DNA from: Istiophorus platypterus
Lineage: Eukaryota; Chordata; Actinopteri; Istiophoriformes; Istiophoridae
Assembly: GCA_016859345.1 (NCBI GenBank)
Contig: CM029121.1
Coordinates: 26,157,164-26,221,163, forward strand
DNA: 64,000 bases
Reading direction: 5' to 3'
Shown: piece after piece, positions 13,529 to 25,452 of the stretch
Layout: each line of letters opens with the position of its first letter
Position numbering within the stretch: position 1 is the first letter of the stretch
Made by a program: the position numbers and the translations under genes
The notes under the pieces: model-generated
Databases searched by the model: none
What the model was told of the DNA's origin: nothing
The model's input: only the letters and a program-made list of their open reading frames with translations

Positions 13529-16500
13529 TGAACCCCAGTTGTTTCTGTCTTGGACATAAAAGTGGGTATGTTTAGAAATGATTGCCTCTATTTTTCCATT
13601 TCAAGTTGGCACCATTTTGAAAAGCCCAAACAAATGTAAAAGTCAAGTCATTTCTCTAATGTAGACTATATTTATTTAAAGGTACAGTCTATAACATTTC
13701 AGATCAAATATCGAAAAAACTGAGGTTCTGAGGGAAAGCTGCATTTCACATATTCCCTTAAAAGGATCCTGACATGAAAATATCAATGTTATTAGCTTCA
13801 GTATTCCCCCTGCTCATGTTAACAAACCTTTTTATACCTTTTTATTACTAGTAGTGATTAGTCTTTTCTGTGTAAGATCTGTCAATCAGTTTGAGAGTGA
13901 CAGGTTTAAATCTTGAGGGGTTTTTTTTTTGAGTCAGAGCTACCATTTTGTTTATGTTTGGATAAAATCTCAATCTTTGTCTGCTGATATAAACAAGAAT
14001 TGAAAACTGAAGCATTCATCAATTAAAAGGTGGTTGGTGGCTCAAGGACTATAGTAATTTTTCTAAGCAACTTGAAAGAATTCAAAGGTTAATTCTGAAC
14101 TTTTTAAGATAATTAGACACCAATCCCAGAAGGCTGTGCCGTCCCAGTTACTTCATGAGGCTAGAAATAAGTTAAAATGAGGAAATTATACACAGGATAT
14201 TCCACAAAAAAAAAAATTCCCAAGGCAACCCTGACAGACAGGAGTGACAACTAGTAGTAGATCTCTCCAGATGGAGACTTGTAGGGGGGGGTGTTTAGTA
14301 GGCTTGTGACTGTAATTCCTCACTATTGTCACCCCCACCCCCAGCCCCCTCCAAACACCAGACAGACTTGCTGTGGGTGGTCGTTGTCTTCTTCTTTCCT
14401 TGCCCGGCAGGTGCTTTTTGTTCTCACTGAGACACACATGTTGGGGTTTTTTTTTGTTTTTTGTTTTTTTTTTCTTTCACTATGCTGCCTTATTTTACAA
14501 GCTGTTAAACAACCTGTTAACCTGACCCCCTCCCCACTTCCCCCTCCATGCGCTCCTGTCAGGACAGCGGAAGCTGCCATTAAAAAGGTAGGAGGCCTTA
14601 ACAATGATTCAACCTGTACCGTCACCTCATCCTTTTTTGGTGTGGGTGTCTGTTTCGGTCATCGATCACCCACTCAAACACTCTGTATGTCCTGGCTTGT
14701 GAAATGTGCCTGTGTGCCCGCCCCCATCCGTGGCTTGTGCCTTTCTGTGTGGACTGACACAAAATCTGTGATCATATGAACATAAATTAGTTAAATTTCC
14801 AATTAAAAGTCATGTGTAAGGCTGTGTCTTATTGTTATACTTTGTTGAAATGATTTACCATGAAAAGAAATGACCTGTTTTTTACTGCTTTCATGTTTGC
14901 AGTTTCCTTATCTGTGAACTAATACACTCTGTGCATCTTATTGAATTAAGGACTTAGAATCTCTAAAATTTCTATTAATCTTCTTTAAGCCCTCGTAAGA
15001 GCAACCAGGCTTAAAATAGTCTCTGTATTTATTTGTTTATTTTGTATTTACCCTGTAATTTTCTAGATATACCCTTTTTTCTGCTGACTGCTTGGAGTCA
15101 AAGTTTGGTTTTAAGCTGCCACTGGTGTGTTTTCTGGTCAAAAACATGCATTTTTTCATCCAAAACAAAGTGGTGAAATCCATCCACTAACTAAACATTT
15201 TCAAAAACAACAAAAAAAACAACAGGTAAAAATCGGACTTTGTGGCCATTTTACTGCCTGTTTACAAAAAAAAAGACTTTCTAAGATAATTTTTTTTAGT
15301 TTAACTCAACGTAGAGTGAGATTTGCCACACAAGGACACCGTGCAAGGACACCAGGGGCAGTTCAAAAACAGGCGAACAGTAGTCTACACATGTGACGCG
15401 TCATTAAAACGTTTCATCGGCCAAAGGTATACAGTCGGTCACGTTTTGTTTTTTTTGTTTTTTTTACTTCTGCAGCAAGACTGTCGACTTTTAGTCCCAG
15501 TGGCCCGGTATTCCTTTGGTGTTTTCATTCCCTGGTTATCAGAGCTAGAGGATACAGTATGAACTTACAGTACATCCTCAAACCACTGACCTAGATCTGG
15601 GAAATGTATCATGTAGCTGGCTGGTAGTACGCTCTGCACCCTGGTTATTCACATTTTCAACTGATATAATAGACTTAGGCAGTAAAACATACAGTGATTC
15701 CAAAAAAAACAGGGATAAATAACTGAAAGAAACAGCAGAAGTGATCAGTTTGACTTTGATACACGAGTGTAATAAAGGAAGTAGAGGGGGATATGGAAGA
15801 TTTGGTTTGACTGACTTCAGTGTCAAGCTGGGACCAGACCGTTCCACTTGCTGCTGCACAAATAACAATACACGCATGCCTTTGTTTGACCCACTGACCC
15901 CTTGTTTTGCGCCGCTCCAGGACTTTGCCCTGCTGCCCGAGAAGGACAAGACACTCCTTATTGAAGGCGGTGTCACCCTCAGTGGTGGCCAGAGGGCTCG
16001 CCTCGGCCTGGCCAGGTACTTCCCGTCTCTCAACGCCCCTCCTTCACCCCCTTGCATCTGTTAGTGCAGATCACCTCTGCTGGTTGGTTGTAATTACTCT
16101 CTTTGGTTTGTCTAGTCTTTTTATTTATTTATTTATTTTTTGACCATGTTGTTTTCCAACAGACAAAAACAGAGCATGATTCGGGAAAATAAAGAGAAAA
16201 ATATCCGCGTCATACTTGCAAATAATTCAGAGCTCTTAAAAGACAAGCGCAGCAAGTGAGTTGTTTTGTGGATTTTTTTTTTTTCCTTCAGAACATTAAT
16301 TTTTTTTTTTTACTACAATCTGTGGTAAGTCATGGCTCGATGAGAAATGGGAATTTTATTTCCCTTTGTAGTTTAAAAGGGAGGTCAAGAGGCTGAAATA
16401 TCGGCCGCTTCGCAGCGCATGCCTCAAAGAGGGCTCCTCACGAAGCAACAACACATGTGTTCGACCGACACGTGTTCACTTCTGCGGCCTCGTTCGACGT

Positions 16501-17048
16501 CGGAAACTCTTGTCTGCACCCTGTTGTTCCCAGCGAACAACAATAATTTTACCGTCAGGTCTCCTCCGGGGCAAAGGGGTTTGCCGCTCTGTGGAAGCTG
16601 ATTCGAGCACCTGCACCAAATGGTTCGACGTGTTTTGCAACACTTCATGTTGCGAGTGGTGTCCCCCAGCCCCATTGGGGGATCGAGCGTCTTCCATGAC
16701 ATAATCACAGCAACAGTTTATCGTTCTTATCCGTGTGGTTGTCTGTCTGACAGTGCTTTATGATCTCACCTCTTAATGAGGAGTGTTCTCTGTGGCCTTT
16801 ATTACACCATTAAATCTTGGCGTGGATTACGGTCAGGCCATTCTCGAGTTCCCGCGCGCCATTTTTAGCAGTTTTATAATTTACTCCCATAGCGATCTAG
16901 GGATCCAACTTCATCATTTACACCATGCAGTTTTCCTCTTTCATTCTGTGTCTATCTCTTTCTGTTTTTTTATTCCCTATATTCTCTTTTTTCTCTCAAA
17001 ATATGTCACAATTTCTCACAAATTTCCCGATGTCTTCCTTTCTGTTTC

Positions 17049-17104
<56 letters not shown>

Positions 17105-20100
17105 ACCTTTTTTTTTTTTCTTTTCTTTCCTTTTTTTCCTTAGAGCTGTGTATAAAGACGCCGACCTTTACCTGCTGGATGCACCTTTTACCCACCTGGA
17201 CATCGTGACGGAGAAAGAGATCTTTGAGAAGTGCGTATCCCAACAGAGGGCCTTTCATGTGGAGGAGCTGGGGGTAGTGGTGGTGGTGGTGGTGTTTTTG
17301 GTGGGGGGGGTTGGTGCAGCTAAAGTTTAAGGTCAAGGTTATCTCTTGTTGTGTCAGCCGCACTCAGGTTGAATGTGGTGAGTTCATGGCAGCTTCATCA
17401 CACTGTAACCCTCCCAGGAAATGGGATTTTTTTTTTTTTTTTTTTTAAGTTGAGCAGAAGAGAATTATCTTTGTGGAAAAAAAGGGAAATTCCCAACCAG
17501 AGGTATGGTGATAAACACAAGGTAGCTTGTTAAATATGAATGCAGGTTATTCTTTGAAGATTTGATGCCTCGTTTTTCTTCCTTCCTGTTGTGTTAATAT
17601 TAACAGCCACTCCTCGACGTCTGTTTGCCATCTCCTCTTTCCGAATTCACTACGCAGGTGTGTCTGTAAACTTATGGCCTCAAAGACTCGCATTGTGGTC
17701 ACCAGCAAGCTGGAGCATCTCAAACGAGCAGACAAAATCCTCCTGCTGCACAATGGTGACTGCTACTTCTACGGCACCTTCTCGGAGCTGCAGGCACAGC
17801 GGCCCAACTTCAGCTCACTCCTCCTTGGCCTTGAGGCCTACGACAACATCAACGCGGAGCGGCGCAGCTCTATCCTCACGGAAACCCTCCGCAGGATCTC
17901 CGTAGACGAAAGCGCGGGCCTCCGGGGCCCAGAGCCGATCCGGCAGTCGTTCCGGCAGCCGCCGCCTCCTCCGATCATCGTCTCGGGATCTCAGGGCCTG
18001 CCGGCAGGTGACAGCTATCCGGAAAAACGCAAGCAGTCGCTCATCCTCAGCCCCTTGGCAGCCGCCCGCAAGTTCTCCTTCATCGGAGGCGGCCAGCAGA
18101 TGTCAAACACACCCCAGTCAGGCGCGATAGAGGATGGGGTCCACGAACTCTCGGAGAGGAAGTTCTCTGTTGTCCCTGAAGACGATCAGGTGGAGGAAGT
18201 GCTGCCCAGGGGCAACCTGTACCACCACGGGTTGCAGCACCTCAACGGGCAGCGGCGCCAGTCGGTCCTGGCTTTCATCACCAGCGCTCATGGCCAAGAG
18301 CGTAGGGAGCAGGTGCAGTCTTCCTTCAGAAGGAAGCTGTCCATCACGCCGCAGTGCGACCTGGTGTCCGAGCTGGACATCTACGCCCGCCGTTTGTCCA
18401 AGGACAGTGTCTATGACATCAGCGAGGAGGTGGACGAAGAGGACATGGAGGTAGGGGTTTCTTAGAACCGTTCTCAAATGCACGAGTGGATCGTTTTCCT
18501 CCCAGAAAAATCTGTTTTCTATGCCTTCGTTTTCAAGATCCTGCAAGTATCCACGACACGAGATCTGGACTTTTTAGGGGAACTGATGCTCGGCCTGCTT
18601 TCTAAAAGAACTCTGTTTCTCTGTTTTTTCCTAGCAATGCTTCGCAGATGAACGCGAGAACATCTTTGAAACTACCTCATGGAGCACCTACCTTCGCTAC
18701 ATCACCACCAATAAGAGCTTGGTCTACGTCCTCGTCTTCATCCTCTTCGTATTTGTTATTGAGGTCAAACCCCGTTACAGTTTTTAAAAAATATCTTTTC
18801 CTTTTTTTTTTTTTTTTTTTTTTAAAGTTATGTGATTTAACTAACAATAAATTTTAATTTTTTTTTTATTCTTCACCAACAGGTTGCTGGTTCAGTCATT
18901 GGCATTTTCCTTATTACCGAGTAAGTGATGATGTTTCTTGTTTCTGAGACACTGAAACACTAAAACCGCAGAATATGTTGTTCCTGTGTTGTTCCACCTC
19001 CTGTCAAGTGTACACGGTGGCTAAAGCAGTTTACAAAGCATGTTGAGGTTGATGTTTTAATTAAAAATAATTCTTAGCAGAATTATATATGTGTTCTCTG
19101 TCCATCCTCCGTTCTGTTCCGCCAGCCACATCTGGAGGGAGGGCGCCAACCCCGCGTCGCCCAACTACATCAGCGAGCAGCACCCTAATGCCTCGTCACC
19201 CCCCGTTCACCTGGCGGTCATCGTCACGCCCACCAGCGCCTACTACATCATCTACATCTACGTGGCCACGTCGGAGAGCATGCTAGCCTTGGGCTTCTTC
19301 CGGGGTCTGCCACTGGTGCACACGCTGCTCACCGTGTCCAAGCGGCTGCACGAGCAGATGCTCAGTGCGGTGCTGCGGGCCCCCATGGCCGTGCTCAACA
19401 CCATGAAGACGGGTCCGCTTCTTATTTTCAGCAGTTTCTCAATATGTTTTCAGGGCTTTTCTGTTAAAAATGCAAATACTATATATATTTTCAGTAGAGT
19501 ATCCTCGTATTTTTTTTTTTTTTTTTAAATCTCTTTTGCACAGGTACCACAGCTGTTGAGTCATATTGAATGCCATGCTAATGTATGAGGGGAGTTTTTC
19601 CTCATTTTTCTTCTTTTTTTTCTTCCCCCTTTTCCAGGCCGAATCATGAACCGATTCACCAAGGACATGGCCACCATCGATGACATGCTGCCTCTCGTGC
19701 TTTTTGACCTCATACAGGTATAATAAATAATAGTAATAATGATAATGGTCAATCACATCACTAAGCTGCTGTGGCCTCCTTAAATGCGTCGGTGTATGTA
19801 ACCATGCTGCTGTGTAACTCGTGCCGGTTTGTTCCCTCACGCCAGCTGACGCTCATCGTCACCGGCGCCATCTTTACCGTGTCCATCATGCGGCCGTACA
19901 TCTTCATTGCAGCCATCCCTCTTGCCGTCATCTTTGTCATCCTCAGGAAATACTTCCTGCGAACCGGGCAGCAGCTCAAACTACTGGAGGCCGAAGGTGA
20001 GAGATGACACATTTTTGTCTTCGTTCAAGGTGAGGATAGTGCAGTCTACTGCTCAGGGTCTGGTACCTCTTGGCAACCAGGATGCTCCCGTGAACATGTT

Positions 20101-20706
20101 CGTTTGTGTGTATTCAGATGCACAGAATTTATATTGTATTATATTGGAATAGCTCCTGAGTCATCTCTTGTCCCTTCTCTTGTTTGAGAAAGGATGAGGA
20201 CAAAGAAGATGCTGATTTGCATCACAGGGAAATCGAGCACTGCCACGGGACACCGACCTTCTCACACAAAAAAAAATGAAAACCTACATTTGCAATGTGT
20301 GGATCCAAATAAATTGTGCTAAAATATATAAAATTGCTGCCCTTTAATAGATAGATTTAATTGAATTTAGTAAGTTCTTTATTAAATGTAATTAAAAACT
20401 GCTTTAAATTGCATTTCAAATGTAATATATATTAGGTTTACAGAATATATTTTGTGTATAAATACAAACACCTTTAGAATACTATTCCTCTGTTATGTTA
20501 TCAATAGAGCGAACAGAGGAAGTTAGACAGGGGGGCCAGGTTGAATAGCATAAAGATGACAGGGGAAAGACTGAAGGAGAGGATGGCTGGATAGTCTCAG
20601 AGGGGCAGGGGCAGCAAAAGGAAGGGAGTTGGGGCAAGAATAGAAGGATTTACCCACCCACCAATTACACAGCGGTTCTTTTTCTTTTCTTTGCTTGTTT
20701 GATCTT

Positions 20707-20741
<35 letters not shown>

Positions 20742-23700
20742 GAAGTAAATCCATCATCGGGTGTGTTTTCTTTTTTTTTTTTTTTTTTTTTTGTTAAACA
20801 GGAAATGATGCTCAGTGTTGAAATGGTTAGATGATTCAGGAAATGGTCAGTTTTATTCTCCCTGCGGACCGACGTCACTTTTCAGGGCATTTAGTCACTA
20901 CTCATTTAGGACTCACGGGGCAAAAATAGGGGTTCAGTGTGCTGATGGTGTTCCTGCAGTTCGAACCACTAAATGTCTGCATGCATACGTATCCAAAATT
21001 TGTTCCAGTGGATTCTGCAGGGCTTCAAAAGTCTTAAAGGCATTGAATTCAGTTCAAGGCCTTAAAATGGTGTTAACAAGTCTTAAATTTAATATACATT
21101 ATTTTCGTTTTCATTAATTGTGCCACAGGAGCTTGGCTTTGACTCATTTAACTCAATAGGAATGACTCTTACTAGCTGCTGTGAAATACTGAAAAAATTA
21201 GATATGATCAATAATTCTAGGCCTTATTTTCTATACTGGGTATTTATGTTTATGTTTTAATAATTTTGTATTAAAATTTCGTTTAATGCAGTGTTAAAAA
21301 TCCCATACATTTATACCCCCAAAATATGTTTATTCCTTTATTCTTAACCTCCTTGGGATTATTTAATCATGTGTCTGATTTTGAAGAGATTTTTTTCTGG
21401 TTACAATTAAATCTTATCCACAAAGATTAAAGAGTAATTTCACCTGCTAAAAAGATCCCGAATCAGTCACATTTCTCTCATTTTCTCACTTCTACTTGCA
21501 ACTAGCTATTTGAATGGAGTAGTCTGGAATTTTATTAGTCCCATTTTGGAGACCTCCATCTCTGAGATTTCTGCCTCCAACCCTGCACTGTGGGGCTAGT
21601 GAATGGAATTTTGTTTTTGGTGTTTTTAAAAGGATTGGAAACTACATCCAAAAGAAAAATTTAATTTCTGCAAACTTCGCTTTGCAGAAACAATGATTCT
21701 CCTCCCTCTGCATGATCCAGAGAGCACATTGCCAGCTGCCTTTTTTCAGTAAGAAGTTTTACCAGGAAAAACTGCGAGAGTTTGTGTGTCTGTGTGTCTA
21801 TGTAGTTGGGCTCATCAACTCTGATGGCATCTAAGTCTTATTATTTAAGTTAAATGCCCTTTTTTAAGTCGCTTTGTACAAAAATGTCCTGTCCTGTATT
21901 ACACTGCTAAGTGTAATATAGTTTGGTGACTTGATATAAAATATTTAAAAACAATAATAAACTTCAGAGCAGAAAAAGTCATTAAAGTCATTTCCAGTTG
22001 GATTTAAATTTCAGTTTAAAAGGTGTACTGTTACCCATTAGAAAAACTGCCATGTTCAGCAGAGGATGAGAAACGAGGTCAGTGCCCCCCCCCGTGTACT
22101 CTCGAATTCCCTGCCCTGCTCTCGGACTCTAGCACTGAACGTGTGTCGGGTTGTTTTGGGTTTTTTCAACGGGGATGTCGAAGTCTTTCCGGAGGTAGCT
22201 GAGAGCGTGTTGGGGGGGGTCAGAGGAACGAGCCGAGCTGGGATTTCCTCCGACCCCATCCTGGTGTCGCTCTCTCGCTCTGGTGTCACAAGCAGCATGT
22301 CGGAGAGAAAACGCAGTGGAAATAACTCGAGCGTTTATTAGAATGTGTTCTGCTTTTTTTTTGTCAGCATTGTTCTGTTTTCATTACTTAAAAAAAAACA
22401 GCTGAGTTGACATCTTACTGACCGTGATTAATGCATAAAAACACAGAAGTGTGTGTGTGTGGGGGGGGGTGACTCTAATGGCTTTAAAATGAAATGCGCT
22501 AGACCTTTTTGGCATTTTGAACTATGAACACAACAGTTCCACCAGTCTGAATGCAAACATAAGGCACATAAACCATCTGCTCGTCTCGCTTAACTAATTG
22601 CATCCGTTTCTGGGGGGGGGGCAAATCTGCAAACTATTGTCTTGATTTCGAGGGTCCAAGGAGTTCAAGAGTGTCTGTCCGAACGAAGCAACATTTGGTT
22701 CTCATTGGATTCCGTGGGGAACTCGGACGACTTTTTACGATCCCGACTTAATATAATTGCCGTTCCATTGCTTTGATCTGAAGTCTCTAGTGAGTTCAAT
22801 CCGGTCTTTGTCCTGGCTGCTGTAATTAGCTCTTTTCCCCCTCATAGTTTTTTGTCTGCTCCCTGCACGATGAGCCTCAGCAACCGACTGTATCCGAGCA
22901 ACGTTTTGTAGACTTTTTTATTTTTTCTGTCATGCCTCATCTGCCCTCCTCCTCATAAATCCCACATTTTGATTAAGTGAGATCTGCCCAAATTTGTTCG
23001 GTCTAATTTCCCTCTTTTTCTTCCGTCTGACGCAGGTTTCCTGTCCGAGCAACATTCAAAAAAACAAAAAAAAACAAACAATTTTTTTGTACCAAAACAA
23101 TCTGCTTTCTTCTACTTGTCTTCTTTTTTCTTTCATGACCTCTGATCTGAATCACCTTTTGTTCCATTTTCTTTCCCATTTCATCTCTTATGCTTCATTA
23201 ATAGGAACAAGCAGCAAAAAACCAACATTTGTCCAGCTGCTTTCAAAATATAGAACCTTTTTTGAAAATTGTACATATTGAAAACTCTGCTCTCTCCTAA
23301 GACAGGCTTTGTCTCCTCTCCTACAGCTCGTAGCCCCATCTTCTCCCACCTTATCATCTCCCTGAAGGGCTTGTGGACCATCCGGGCCTTCGGGCGTCAG
23401 ACCTACTTTGAAATGCTCTTCCACAAGGCGTTGAACACGCACACAGCGACCTGGTTCCATTACCTGGCAACGCTGCGCTGGTTCCTCTTCCGCTGCGACA
23501 TGATCTATGTCCTGTTCTTCAGTGCTGCAGTCTTCATCGCCGTTGGAACTAACCGTGAGTGATGGTGTGATTTGCCTGTGTAGATGTGGGCCTAAGCTTT
23601 AGTTCAGGATTGTCAGATGTAAAAACAGACCTGTTTAATGCATCGAGAGGTTTCAGAGTTTGAGTTCGAGCCCGTAAAACTGAAAGTGTCTACACGCAGG

Positions 23701-25377
23701 GTCTGTAATTAACTTTTTGACTCACGGGGCAAAAAAAATTCCACAGGCCAAGCATTTTTTTTTTTTAACCCACCAAGATACTAAATTGGCTTCTTGTGTC
23801 AAGCATACATATATGTCAATATTTCATTGTGATAATAAGGTATATTATTATGCTGAATACAAACTGAAATATTTACTGATCAGCAGTAAATGAATTAATT
23901 CATGAATGCATCGCTATAAAATTTGAATTACATTTTATTTATTTTTATTTTCTAGATATCGCCACATTACTGGTAGATAGCTAGCTAGGTTACCATTATC
24001 TATCTGTTTAGCTTGTCTCCCTTCTCAAAGTCAAAATCATCAGCAACATTTGATAGATTGTTCATTAACCTTTACTAGTTTTCAATATTACAGACTGCCA
24101 CACTATATTATTATTATTAATATATGTGCTCACCACTCTCTCTGTCTCTCTATCGCCACGTATTTCAATTAGGACCCCCCCCCCCGCACACTTTCCCCTC
24201 GCAGGATGCAGGTAACTTAGGTAACGTTTCAGAGGTAACTCAGTTGCTGGTCAGCTAGTAGCAGATGATACCTAGGTAACCTGCATCCCAGAAGCAGAGC
24301 ACCCTTAAAAAACAAAATGTGGTAGAGAATTTCAGTGTTTTATGACTGCTTTGTTTCAAACGTTTACCCGCCAGTGTGGTGGATGGTCGTCTGAGATTCC
24401 CTTGCCAAACAGAAAATCTACCCACCACTGGCGCTTGGCGCGTGTTCATTTCCCACCCTTGGTACAAGGCGAGGCGCCAGTAGGAGCAGGAGGGGAAACA
24501 GTGTTTTTAAAGTGTGGGATTTTTTTTTTCTTTTTTTGAAAACTGATCCAACACTTTTATTAAACTAACTTATTTACATGTTTTTTTAAGACAACTGATT
24601 CGTATGAGGATCAGATGATGCTGAGAAAACTGCATGAGCCTGAGTTAGTGATGGCGGTGCCACTATGGCCTGCCTGCTTCAGGAAAGCCGAGAAGACACC
24701 AGGACCCCAGCTGGTCCTGAATTTTAACCCCTTGATAACCCCTTGATAACCCAGAGACTGTCATGCTGTCATAGTGCTCAGTCAACAATGAAGTCCCTCT
24801 GGCCCCTTTTGCACGGCAAGCGACTCTGTGAACAACAAAATGGTAAAAAAGAAATGGAGAGCCAGCATGTAATGATGACGTACTGCAGGATGTTTTATTT
24901 GGGTTGAGACTGAGGCATGGATCCGTCTGGGAACAGTAGCAGGAACATCTTGAGATCCCATCGGGTCAGTTGGTAAACACCTAGTTTGATTCCTGCCGGG
25001 GGCCCGTCGGGCGAAGAAGCCCCAGCCTCCCCCCGGTGTGTTGCAGCCACAAGCAGAGTCGGGCATTGGCCTCGCAGCGGAACGGTGGGCCCACTGGGGG
25101 GGGGCGCAAAACCGCTGGAACACCACTGGACGAGATGCCGTGCACGAAAAAAAAGGAAAGCGCACATTTGCCTGAGCAAACAAATGAGGAAACACAAGCA
25201 CACAAACACACACCAACGCGTGCTGCTGCGTCATAGCCTGTGTTTATGTTGAGAGTGGATTAAAGGGTCATTTCACGGCTCATTGGGTTCCAATAGAGCC
25301 AGTGGCGGGGTTGTAAACACCTGAGTGCTGCTCTGACATCAGAGGGAGCAGCTTTGATTGGACAATGGCAATGACTT

Positions 25378-25452
<75 letters not shown>

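Noticed and set aside
14291..14779. 162-codon plus-strand open frame in CFTR intron 11
   Set aside because: T-rich low-complexity sequence with no recognisable domain or splice support.
24960..25000. tRNA-like words (gggtcagttggtaa and gtttgattcc)
   Set aside because: The A-box and B-box-like words are only about 20 bases apart and no cloverleaf forms.
24782..25234. 150-codon minus-strand open frame in CFTR intron 20
   Set aside because: No homology recognised and no splice or promoter context.
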